Assembly (NCBI RefSeq): GCF_032854445.1
Contig: NC_088295.1
Coordinates: 49,775,385 to 49,839,384 of the forward strand
Source: Liolophura sinensis
Lineage: Eukaryota; Mollusca; Polyplacophora; Chitonida; Chitonidae
Direction of reading: 5' to 3'
DNA length: 64,000 bases
In this document: positions 1 through 13,000 of the stretch, piece by piece
Layout of the letters: every line of letters starts with the position of its first letter
How positions within the stretch are numbered: position 1 is the stretch's first letter
Translations under genes and position numbers: made by a program
Notes under the pieces: generated by a model
Database searches by the model: none
What the model saw: only the letters and a program-made list of their open reading frames with translations
What the model was told of the DNA's origin: nothing

Positions 1-235
1 GATGTTGAAAAAAGTCTTCAAATATAACATTCTAAAGTTGCTTGCCTGAAGTTCACTAAAACCCCCCCCCCCCTCCCCCACCCCACAACAACACAGCCTA
101 GCTGCTAGCTTGTTGTCAATGTTTATTTTTTATAATTATTGACTGCTGTTTAATTCCACCTGGTGTCAATAGCACCATTTCTTTTATGATACAGTTGACC
201 GACAGCTGCCATGATATTGTCACCAAATATTTACT
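1..235. other. Intron start, poly-C tract
   Basis: Non-coding on both strands. It holds a C-rich tract at about 62-80. No terminal RNF213 exon, splice site pair or repeat was found here. Confidence 0.6.
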
Positions 236-780
236 TTGTGTTTATATGTACATGCACATAATGTCTGGAATATGTGTGTGTGTTTATATGTACATGCACT
301 TAATGTCTTGTATATGTGTGTGTGCTTACAGACACTATGTGTTCATAGACACCAAAAGTCTGGCATGTGTGTGTGTATAGACACCAAATATCTGGAAATC
401 ATGTATCTGTGGTATATGTGTGTGTTTATGGACACCACATATCTGTGGTATATGTGTATGTTTATGGACACCACATATCTGTGCTATATGTGTGTGTTTT
501 TAGACACCAAATATCTCTGGTATATGTGTGTGTTTATAGACACCAAATATCTGTGGTATATGTGTGTGTTTATAGACACCAAATATCTCTGGTATATGTG
601 TGTGTTTATAGACACCAAATATCTGTGGTATATGTGTGTGTTTATAGACACCAAATATCTGTGGTATATGTGTGTGTTCATAGACACCAAATATCTCTGG
701 TATATGTGTGTGTTTATAGACACCAAATATCTCTGGTATATGTGTGTGTTTTTAGACACCATATATCTCTGGTGTATGTT
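236..780. repeat. 36-bp minisatellite in the intron after exon w53
   Basis: Tandem 36-bp units containing GACACCAAATATCTGTGG and TATATGTGTGTGTTTATA. They are sharp from about 400 to 775 and more diverged (mixed with TACATGCAC) from 236. The array begins about 25 bp past the donor of w53. It does not contain recognisable exon sequence. Because 36 is a multiple of three, it gives long spurious open frames on both strands. Confidence 0.95.
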
Positions 781-802
781 TGCGTTTAAGGGAATGTCTT
801 AC

Positions 803-1002
803 CTCATCTGCTCCATCTCCATGAAGTCCTCAGCAGTCCTGTCTTGTGACACAGCGATCCTCAGAACCAGACAATCATGGAGCTGCTCAATAAACAGGTC
901 CAGTTTGTTGCCCTTTAGCTTCTTCAGGTACTTCTTTAGTAATTCCTCCTGTTCTTGAGTCAATTCTGTCAGGAATACTTCATCCAGACCTTCAAATGCA
1001 TC
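803..1002 (-). CDS. RNF213: Exon w53: penultimate or near-last exon
   Basis: 66 codons plus two bases: DAFEGLDEVFLTELTQEQEE ... LDLFIEQLHDCLVLRIAVSQ, corresponding to ADLSPENAKLLSTFL...LDAFLLELHEMIILKL near the C-terminus. Acceptor GTTTTCAG, donor GTAAGAC. Human RNF213 has about 60 more residues, so the stop codon should lie before position 1; I find no convincing terminal exon in 1-235. Confidence 0.93.
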
Positions 1003-4000
1003 CTGAAAACAAAACCTGCCAACAGTCAGTTCTGCCAGGAATGCTGCTTCCTGACCTTCAAACACACCCTGAAAACAAACAGTTCCATTACAGTCCTGTC
1101 AGGACTTTCAATGCACCCTGAAACATTGTCAGACTCAAAAATGTGACGAACTGTACATCTAACTTGACCATGCCACTGAAGGCTCATTTCAACTGAAACT
1201 GGCTCATTTCAACTGACAATCACAATGAGAACTATATGATGTCATAGTGTATTTATAAATGTGTTGACAATGACTGCATATAAAACCAACAGTGAAAATT
1301 CCATGACAAATACTGACTATCAAAGTACACCATTCACCTGGCCTGGCCATGATGTGTCAACCACTCACCTGGCCATAATGTGTCAACCACTCACCTGGCC
1401 ACCATGTGTCAACCACTCACCTGGCCATGATGCGTCAACCACTCACCTGACCATGATGTGTCAACCACTCACCTGGCCATGATGTGTCAACCACTAACCG
1501 GGCCATAATGTGTCAACCACTCACCTGGACACCAGGTGTCAACCACTCACCTGGATGTGTCAACCACTCACCTAGCAATGATGTGACAACCACTCATCTG
1601 GCTATTATGTGTCAACCACTTACCTGGCCATGATGGGTCAGCCACTCGCCTGTACATGATGTGTTAACCACTCACCTGGCCATTATGTGTGAGTCGTCTC
1701 ATCTTCTCTAGAGAGAGCAGAAGCCACAATGCCTGGACATGCTGGAACAGACAATGCTTCTTGGCCTGCAACGAAAATTTAATTTAGGTTACTCAGTTGG
1801 CATCACAGTCTCTGTAGAATTGATCATAATATTATCTTATTTGATTTATTTATTTGACTGGTATTCTACATCGCTCTCAAGAATATTTCACTCACAAAGT
1901 ATAAAATGGCCACCATTATGGTTGGAGGAAAACGGACAGGTTCCTGGGTCATTGCGCCATGCTGGCACTCTGACAGCCTCAGTCACTCAGGTCCCAGAAG
2001 ATTATCATATTAATCCACATTCTCTATGAAGATGTCAGAAGTACAAACAGGACTCAAGAGAGTCAAACTCCCATTTTCCCACCTGTGTATCATACGCTGA
2101 CTGCTTTTACATGTTTCAGGTCCAAGTTTACTTCCTTATTTATTTGATTGTTGTGTAAAATGTTACTAGTGGCTGTTTTTTTTACTGGGAAAAAACTGAA
2201 GGTCTGAAAGTAAACCACTGAATTACTGGTAAACTCTCCCAAATGTTTTACATCTCATTATAGTTGAAGGAGTGAACTTCATGCAAGACCACACAAAAGA
2301 GTCTCTTGCTAGTTTATTGTGCCATGGTGTTGCTCCAGCTGCGTGTTCAAGACTTCCACTATGTTACTGAAATATACTTGAGGACAGTGTTAAACACCCC
2401 ATCAAATAAATACATATAACTTGTATAGAATTCCTGGCAGAAGGGAAGTATGGATTGTGCCCAAGCTGCATTGACCAATGAGATGGTGTGCTGAAATACA
2501 GCTCACAGGGCTTCTTTAAGGAGATATGAAACACTTGGTTTTTATCTCTTAATATGGAGTACACGACTTGGCTCAGCATATGAATGTACAAACTAGCTTC
2601 TCAGCCTTTTCCTTGGGGTGTAAATTACTTTTAACTTTACTGGAGGGTGAAATGGAATGGGGGGATCTAAGCTGGACTCGCATTCCCAGTATGTTTATTG
2701 ATGATATCATTTTCAAATATTTCTGAAAATAAAATACATCTCAAAAATGAATCTTTTTTCTTATTGGCATATCTTTCTTCACTTTCCTTAAAACTATACT
2801 CTTCGCTTTATAGTATCTTTTCCTATATCCTTTAGCTGCGGCTTTACTTGCAGAGATAAGCTCAGGTACAATGTACCTGGTGTCCACAATTAACCTTTAA
2901 ACCTACCATCAGGTTTGCCATCAAAGAAGTGAAAAATTCTTCAGCAGAGCATTAAAACACCAGTCCAAATTATAAATCTGTTCTATTAAAAAACTGAACA
3001 GACTAATGTTTTAGTAAGGAATGAGGAACTGGGTGTGACCTGTGGGCTGTAGAGCGGCTCATTCATCTTGAGGGTTTTCACCATGAAGTCCTCCAGGTTC
3101 AGCTCTGGGTGCTGTGGGGCAGACACCAGAAAGCTGATACTGACATCCACGTTAGCCAGAGCGCTGCAGACATCAGGGACAGAGCGCAGCTCCTTGCAGA
3201 TCTGTGCCTTCACACCCTGCCACAGTGACACCTGCAGTACAGAAACAAAATGGTATACAAATGTACATACATACATAGATTCCTTCTATTACAGTTAGAT
3301 ATATGACATCCACACACACAAACCTATTTATGTTACTGGTGGAGTTTGTTACACCTGTACTTTGTCTCTATTCAGACCTTACCTGTTTGATTTTCTCTCG
3401 CAGAGTCTTGAAAATGCTGGCGTTGGAAACTTCTGTGCGGAATATCACTGTTTCCACCTTTGTCAAACAGCAAAGAAACCAACAGTCACAAGCATTAAAT
3501 AGACCAACCACACAATTTACATCTCCACAATTATAATGATCAATAAAATTATAACTGACAGTTCTTTTAATACTTCTAACAAAGTATAAAATTGTCGAAG
3601 GTCTGTCAGCAACCAGCAGGTGGTTGTGGGTTTCCCCCAGACTCTGCCCGGTTTTCACCAACCATAATGCTGGCTGCCGTCGTATTAGTGAAATATTCTT
3701 GAGTACGGCGTAAAACACCAATCTAATAAATAAATAAATATAAAATTGTCTGTCACTGTATACAATTTGTTGGCTTGTGTAATCCAATGTTGAGTTGAGT
3801 AATATATTTTATTTGTTTATTTACTTTAATTGGTATTTTACACCGTACTTAAGAATATTTCAGAATATTTTTACATATACAAAGCCAGTAACAATCTGAT
3901 AAAAATCACATCGTGTGTATATTGCTTCGCTAACAAGGATCTGACACACTTCCTATCCCTGACGCATTCATGGGGTGTGTCTCTTTCAGCCAATCACGGA

Positions 4001-7000
4001 TGCTCTGCACAAAACAAGATAGTCGTCACGGAAAGAGCCGAAGCTGAACTAATGGAAAATCATGAAGCCACAGCCGTTTGAAGATTTTTGTTGGCGTGTC
4101 CACCATGTTGCTATGTACTTCCACTGCAGGGAAATGGGAATTAACCTTTTTCTGATAGACATCAACTGTTCCCAGCACAAACGAGCTCCTTCGAAAGCCT
4201 CATATTGATTGGTTGCTAAAGACGCCAATGATCTCTGGTTGTTTACATCAACTCAGTTCACCTGAGGTCATTGAACGTTCCGGGGACAGAAAGTGTGTCA
4301 CATCGAGCCACTAAGTAATATATTTCAGCTTCAAGAAACTCTATAAGTGAATTTATTTATTTATTAATTTGATTAGTATTTTATGCTGTCTTCCAGAATA
4401 TTTCACTTATACAGCGGCTGCCAGCATTAGGGTGGGTGGAAAAAGGGCAGGGCCTGGGGGAAGACTACTATCAATTGCAGGTTGCTGACAGACCTTCCTA
4501 CCTACAGCTGGAGAAGAAGCCAGCATGAGCAGGACATGGACTCACAGTGACAGCTGATGGAGACCTTGTGGGTTAAACGGGCTACAAGTCTGTTGGGGAA
4601 GTATTCAATCTCAACTACATGAATTACCATACGGAGTCCCCCAGGGCTCTACACTTGGCCCTCTACTGTTCCTTATTTTCACTAATGATCTCCAACTAAG
4701 AATTGTACTACTGATCTGTTTGCAGAAGTGTCAACATCAGCCAAAAAACTTGAACATGTACAGACAGCGCAATTAAATGAAAGCCAAAAAATACTGCAGT
4801 GGTGTAACAAAAATGACATGGCAATCAACCTTGATAAGACAAAATGCATGACAGTTGGTTCATGACAGTGTATAGCTAAGTTGGAGAGAAAACGCCATTT
4901 AGAAATTAATGGAAAAGAAATTGAAAATGTTAAGTATAATAAGCTTTTAGGCAATGATTTAGGCTGCCCTGGAAGAAACCAATGGAGAATCAGTATAAAC
5001 CTGTATCATCCACGGTTACAAAAGATCAAAAAATAGTTACACCACACCAGAATTTTGTTTTATCATGCTTCTGACAACCATTGTTGGATTAGTGTTGCAC
5101 AATATGGGGCAGTGGCTCTAAAGAGTCGCCTGAATGTATGTTACGTCTCCAGAAACATGCAGCACAGATTATTTCACATGCACAATATACGACACCAAGT
5201 CAAGAGCTGTTCAAAATCTTAAAATGGATGACAATATATAAAAGAATCATGTTGTACAAAGCTGTGCTAATGTTTAAACACCTCAAAGCATCAACTCCAA
5301 GCTACATTTTCTGCCAGTTTACCAACGCTGCAATTGTTTATCAAACTAACCTTTGACCTACAACCTCCATGAACCTTATAGCCCCAAAACCTAGAACCAA
5401 TGCCATTAAAAATTCTTTTACATATTCTGGGGTGACACTGTGGAACGGACCAACTATAAATATGCCTCTGTTGATCAAGTATGAAACTGCCTATGATTCA
5501 ATTTTATATATAAACATAATGACTGCGTCCACATCATTTAAACTTTTTATTTCTAGTCCGTGGCCATGGAAACCAAGAATTTGATTGAAACATCCCCAGT
5601 TTAAATACAGGTAGGAACCTAGTTCACCTCTATACGAACCTGCACACCAAATATGAAATCTTTATCTAAGGTGGTTTCACGCGATTAGTCACTAGCTGGA
5701 TAAACGTAATTTGAACTGGGCTCTCCCTTTAACAGTCTTTCAATATGCTGAGCAATGAGGTTGTGTGTTCCAGTCTACCTCCCACTAACCACGCGGCGGT
5801 ACAACGTCAGGGCATATGTCACATACAGAAGTTTACAGATCAACCGCTTGTGTATAAAGTGATCAAAGTATATTATTAAAGGATACCTGTTCGACTTTGA
5901 GGAGGGGTTTTCCCTGGAAAAAACGGCTGTCTAGCTGATGCTGAAAGTTTATGAAGTCGTACTGCACTTGTGTTCCTTTGCCGACTTCAAATGAGTAGTT
6001 TGAGTTGGCAAGGATGATTGGCAGAATGTCTCTGTCTGGGTCGTAGCTGATCAGATGGGCTGGTGTCAGAGAGCTGGCAAGGTAACAGCACACTGTGTCC
6101 ACACTGAAAACAAGAGGTAGGCCACAAGTTCAGCATCAGTCTATTGAAATAAGTATAGTCAGAGTTCAAGTACACGCACCATGCAGGTGGTTCCCAGCCC
6201 CTTTCATTTCAGAATTAAAATAATTATGCAAGGAAGTGAGGTAGGGGTTAACAATAAGGATCAGGTATTTACATATGTGTAGTGCAATACAAACTAAATC
6301 TGGAAATTATTTTTACCAGAATAATTCTCACAGGGCATTTATTATCATTTTTTTGTTCACGAACATCCTCTTTGATATCATTCAGAGAAACCTGCGGATA
6401 GTTGTGGATAGTTCTGCCCGCTTTCTCCCACCATCATTCTGGCCGCCCTTATATAAATGAAATATTCTCAAGTATGTCATAAAACACCAACCAAATAAAT
6501 AATTCAATAAATCATATCATTCAGTTGTAAGGATTTGTATAATTTTCTTTTGTTGTTTTACAAGGGAGACAACTAATAGCATGATGCTAAATTTCGAAAT
6601 CATTTCCTCAAATTTAGAAACATTTATTAGTTGACAAAAGCTTCTAAACATATAAAGATCATTTTCATTTTTTTATCCTGAACTGTCCATTATATTCCTT
6701 ACCTGGACATCTCCTTCCCCGTGATACGATAGTACTGTTGTAGAAATTCGTTTTGTTTCATAAGCAGAAAGTGAACGAGGGCATAGGAACAGAGCCCTTG
6801 TCCCCTCAGGCTGGGAAGAAGCATGGCCAGGCAGGAGTTACTGCTGATTGTTTCTTGACAGTACTCCCGCGGCACATGCACTCGCCCTTTTGGGCTTGGA
6901 TAGCCTGACAACAGACCCACAACAAAGTCAAATGTAATGAAGTCTCATCACGACCGCAACTCACAACAAGCGCAAATGTAATAAAGTCACAACACGAGCA

Positions 7001-10000
7001 GAACTCACAACAAAGACAGTTGTAACGAAAAATCTTCATGAGCAGAACTCACAACAAAAGCACAGGTAATAAAGTCTCATGAGCACAAATCATAACAAAG
7101 ACACACATAATAAAGTCTCATCACAAGCACAACTCACAACAAAGACAAATGCAATGAAGTCTCAACATGAGCAGTATTCACACGAAAGACAAATATACTA
7201 AAGTCTCATCACGATCAGAACTCACAGCAAGACACTTTTAATACAGTCTCATCACAATCAGAACTCGCAGCAAGACACTTTTAATAAAGTCTCATCACGA
7301 GTGCAACTCACAACAAAGGCAAATGCAGTAAAGTTCCAACATGAGCAAAACTCACGCCAAAGACAAACACAAAAAAGACTCATCATGAACATAGCTCACA
7401 ACAAAGACAAATGTAATAAAGTCTCCTCTTTACCTATTTTTTTTTTTTTACTGTTGAACATTACTATTACACAGTAATAACACACAACAGTCTTGCACCT
7501 TTATTTAATACATACGGAAAATTTGTTTTGTTTACCAAGACATAAGATTTTCAACCCCTGAACACTGGCATATGTGCTTCCAAACTCATCTTAGTATTTA
7601 CAACAATGTACTGCAATTCCTGCAATTTTACTAACAACTTAAAATAAATAAACATTTTATTACAATCTGTTGCTTTTTTAACTTGCCTTAACTTAACAAT
7701 ACTGCCTTATTGTGGTCATAAGCAATGCTCGAATTCTGTTTAGCTTGAGGAAATGTTGTGTAAAACTGTAGCTTACCGTGAGATGGGATGTTTACCCTGA
7801 CACAGTCCCAAGCCTGGGACACATCATGCAGCAGTTTCTTGTACTCTCTCTGACTGTGACCTGTGGAGCAAAACAGACAACACTTATACATGACTGTACA
7901 CAGTGAAAAGACTGGTGCCACATCCGAAGGAAGACTACTCGAATTCCTCAACATTTTGCACATGAAAGCAACTTTCAGTACGATTTATACATCCTTGTAA
8001 TATGAGTTTAGAGACAATACTACATTGGTTGGGTTGGACAGTTGCAGAGCTTCACAAAAAGGATAATTTTATCAGTATACTTGGAATAATGCCCATGTAA
8101 TATATACTTGAGTAAACACCTTGGAAACATGCTAAAAGTTGGAAGAGTCAACAAAGTCTTGTGATGCTAGCAGGATGGTTCGTTATCTACCCTAACAAAG
8201 GGATAACATATGGTCATATATACAGTAGTATTTATTTATTTATTTGTTTCGTGTTTTACGCCACACTCAAGAATATTTCACTTATACGACGGCGACCAGC
8301 TTTATAGTTTGAGGAAACTTGAAGGAAACCCATGACCATCTGCAGGTTGCTGGCAGACCTTCCCATGTGCAGCCGGAGAGTAAGCCAGTATGAGTTGGAC
8401 TTGAACTCACAGCAATCTTTTTGGGTTAATGCTTGCTAACCCATGGAGGTACAGTAGCAATTAGTTCAGAAAAATATACTTCAGTTAAAATTACATATAA
8501 ATTGAACAGTCCTTTAGATAATTGTGTATATGAAGAACACCAGTCATCAGGGTACAAATAAAACGTAGAGACGAATGAATAAGATGATATGAAACAGAAG
8601 TGAATGCAATGAGTACTTTATACATGTTCCTGATTGAAGATTCTAATCACATTACAGGTAATGTAGTCCACTTAAGTTCACTTACTCCAACTTTTTGGTC
8701 CATCTTATGAATACACTATTGGTACAATGTATAAATATGGAGAATTGTGTTACTTCCCAGATGAAACCATCAAGTATTAAGTAAAACAAACCAAACTCCT
8801 GGTCAGCACAGTTATCTCTGTGTTAAATTTTTGCTTAAGTCTTTTCTGTGACTTAGGAGAGAAATTCTCTCTCCAAAGCTGTGATTAAAGGCTAATAAAT
8901 ACATTTCACTGTACACAGCTGTCAAGAATAGCAAATAATCCCTGAAGTGTTTTACCATCCAGATCTTGGTAGACCTGCATATGATGCATGCTGCTGGCCT
9001 CTGAGGCATCAATCCTACGCTGGAACTTCTGGATCAGCAGTCTCTGCAGTTTCAGGATGCTTGGCAGGTACTGGATCGCTCTCAGCACATGATCCTGGTA
9101 CACAAACGTGACAAAACATGGTAACTTTACTGATGTCACTGTGAATGTTTCTGGTGGTCTAGGGAGTTCAGATGGTACTGGATCGCTCTTAGCACATGAT
9201 CCTGATACACAAATGTGACAAAACATGGTAACTTTACTGATGTCATTGTGAATGTTTCTGGTGGTCTAGGGAGTTCAGATGGTACTTGATTGCTCTCAGC
9301 ACATGATCCTGGTACACAAACATGACAAAACATGGTAACTTTACTGATGTCATTGTGAATGTTTCTGGTGGTCTAGGGAGTTCAAATGGTACTGGATTAC
9401 TCTCAGCACATGATTCTGGTACACAAACATGACAAAACATGGTAACTTTACTGATGTCATTGTGAATGTTTCAGTTGGTCTAGGGAGTTCAGATGGTACT
9501 GTATTGCTCTCAGCATGTGATCCAGGTACACAAATGTGACAAAACATGGTAATTTTAATGATGTCATTATGAATCTCTCTGGTGATCTAGGGAGTTCAGA
9601 TGGTACTGGATTGCTCTCAGCACATGATCCTGGTACACAATCGTGACAAAACATGGTAACTTTACTGATGTCATTGTGAATGTTTCTGGTGGACTAGAGA
9701 GTTCAGATGGTACTGGATCGCTCTCAGCATGTGATCCAGGTACACAAATGTGACAAAACATGGTAACTTTAATGATGTCATGAATCTCTCTGGTGATCTA
9801 GGGAGTTCAGATGGTACTGGATTGCTCTCAGCAGGTATATGAAGTGAGTGATGGAGGGGAGAACTCTGAATGGCCAGACCCCCTCCCCCCATCCCCGCGG
9901 AGCTAGTGCCAGTATAACTTCATATGTTAGTGACCGCAGATGGAAGCCACATGGTGATAACTGAATGGCCTATGTTAAAAGATGGGATGTCAAAAATCAA

Positions 10001-13000
10001 ATCAACTGATAGACTTCTGGGAAAATCAAAACAGATTTTAAATTCTATTTATTTATTTGATTGGTGTTTTACGCCATACTCAAGAATATTTCACTTATAC
10101 GACGGTGACCAGCATTATGATGGGAGGAAAGCTGGCAGAGCCCAGGGGAAACCCACAACCATCTGTAGGTTGCTGGAAAACCTTCCCACGTACAGCTGGA
10201 GAGGAAGCCAGCATGAGCTGGACTTGAACTCACAGCGACCGCATTGGTGAGAGACTCCTGAGTCATTACGCTACACCAGCGTGCTAACCGACTGAGCCAC
10301 GGAGACCCCAATATAATTTTAAAAAATCTTAGTGAAATATGACATTAATTCACCATCTGCACAAATGTAGCATACTTCAAACAATCACCACAATTCATTT
10401 TTGCACGTGCAGTTTAGGGATACATGTACTGCCATGACCTGTACTAAAAAACTGAAGCATTCATTTACTCTTCCATGACCACTCCACAGTTGCACCTCAG
10501 GCAATCCACCTCCAGGGAATTAGCTCACTGCTAGGTTGCCTATAGTGGACTTTTACTCTTCCACAATCCTGCCACAGCTGAACCCCAGGCAATCCACTAG
10601 AGGGAAACTAGCCCACAACTTGATATAAGTCTAAATTTTTGGCCCTTTAGCAAATCTCATACATGTACAGCTACAATTGATTGAGTCCTCTCTAATCAAA
10701 AGGCGTGTTTATGATGGAATATCTGGTCCATATCTTTTCAATCTGTGGCGTTTCTATGCCAGGTATTTAACTTTACAGTATCCTGCATTGTGTTACTTCA
10801 GTCGCAAGACATGCACGCTTGGGTATGGAATAATATCAAAATTAGTTCAATATCAAAACAAAGTATAGTGATTGTTTCCTGTGGTCTGTGTTGTGCACAC
10901 AGAGAAGCCTGCATGCCTGACAGCGAATGTATCGCTGTGATGTCAAGAGTGGCTCGATCGTAGTGGGGTACATTTTCTGATGTTCGATCACCAAATTCTA
11001 CTATTTTTCTTCCCTTTTTGATGTCTTAAACAATCAAAATGGATTCAGGGTACAATAAACTATGCATATGCAGTTTGGAAGGCCCAGCATTGGGGTTCTA
11101 CTCTAAATAGGTAAGTTACAACTGCATAATATTGGTTGTGTGAACTCAGCGTAATTATAGCCTGACCACACTCTGCCAGAAACGGGGCCCCTGACCTGTT
11201 GTAGGAAGAGCTGTAGAAGAGCAAACTGTTCACTGGTGCGTGCACTGGGGCCTTGGTTCTCCTGTTGGTTAAACACCTGCTCTAGATGCTCTAGGGAGAT
11301 GTGGGACCTGTATCTCCAGAAGGCAGGCACTTCCACCAGGTTGTCCAGATCTGTGCGCGCCTCTGGGGTGTCAGCCTCATACAGTACTCGCATCAGGGTA
11401 TTGGAACCTGTGTAAACATTATAAATGCAATATAAACATTAAAACACCCCTCACTAGTTTGTCTGATGATACTAAAACCTGTTTCATCACTACTTTGGTC
11501 ATATCCCGATGGTAACAAACTGAATCTCTAAGCCAACATACCCAAGTGCTGTCTCACTGAAATGCAAGAACCTCCTACCCACTAACATTATGTTGACATT
11601 CGGCCAAAATTTAGTCTGTGCTATAATGCTGCACGATCAACAAAATGTAGCAGCAATGGGAGGTAGAAACAATACTTTCTCTTAGAGATATTAGCCTATT
11701 CTGGTAATTATAACCAAATGAAAATAAAAACCTAATGCTTATTTAACTTGTGAATGGTGTGGTCTTAATAGCAATGGTCAGCTTGTCTGGGCAACATTAA
11801 ATGTGTGAGATGTATATGAATGTAATAGCAGCCTTCAATAGAAGACAAATCTCACCAAGCCTGTCATCATCCAGCAACTTCTGATTCAGCATAGCCACAG
11901 TATCCTCCAACCTCTGATGAAACGGAAAGAAAAAATGATCCAAAGAATGACTGAGAATGTACACCGCATTGGCAGTATATTTGATCCATGTCGTGATGTG
12001 AACTAATTAGAACCAAGGAACATTTAGCAGAATGAATGAACGGGGCCAACTAGTCCTGTTTCCTTGTCCTAACCTTTCAGTGCTGAACCCCAAGTGAGGC
12101 AGTAACAGGTACTGTCATCATTACGCCACAAAAACAGTCATTCATAAGAATGAAAACATCCAAAACCAAGGGACCATATCTGAATCAGAGGTTGGGAACC
12201 TCTGTGGCAGAGGGGTCGTAGGTTTCCAGCCCAGTTACCTCCCACCACTGATCATCGGCGTATAAGTGAAATATTCTTGAGTATGGCGTACAACACCAAT
12301 CAAAATCAAATCCAATCAAAATCAAATCTAATCAAATCAGAGGTCTTGGGTTTCTGAATATATTCTATTATTGAGATGTTCAACAGAATAGGGGATTGTG
12401 GGAAGATTTTTAAAAACTTACAATATACCTTTTTGCCTTATCTGATGAAACAGATGAATACAGCAATTCTGGGATAATTATAATCTAAACAGTAATAGTA
12501 ATTATACTTCTGATTAATAAATACAGTTTAAAAATTTAGTGATGGGTTCAATCACAGTCAAAGGTTACAGGGTCACAGAGCCCAAGGTCATAGGGCCAAA
12601 CATCATGGGTTATGAAATTTTTCAAAACAAGACCAAATGATAACCTATTTATTTATTTTACTTCTGTATTTATTTGATTGCATGGTGTTATTGGTGAATG
12701 TTTCACAGCACTCAAAATTATACCTATGAGGACAGACAAAATTTGTACCTGACAAATCTCCTGGCATAAAGCCTCAGCTAAACCAGCAGAAGCTGGATTC
12801 AAAGAAACAACCTCATGTCATTCAAGGGTCAGAGTTCAGATTGTCAAAGCTGTAAGTCAGGACCATAGAGTGCAGGAAAGTTACAGAGTTCTAGAGAATG
12901 ATTCAGAGTAATTCTTGCTGCATTACTAACGGACATGGACAAAACCTACTCACAGAGAGAACTGGTGACACATAGGTCATGTTGAACTGTTCTTCCCACT

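Noticed and set aside
1-235. Terminal RNF213 exon
   Set aside because: No acceptor followed by a frame resembling the C-terminal 60 residues. The phase-2 donor of w53 finds no partner here.
2364-2591. Minus-strand 75-codon frame between w51 and w52
   Set aside because: No homology, and w51 and w52 join in phase 0 without it.
4600-5588. An intact retrotransposon gene
   Set aside because: Stops, frameshifts and the lost [YF]ADD motif show a dead copy.
10060-10310. tRNA genes in the SINE heads
   Set aside because: A and B boxes are present but cloverleaf pairing is not evident, and the heads are always fused to the SINE body.
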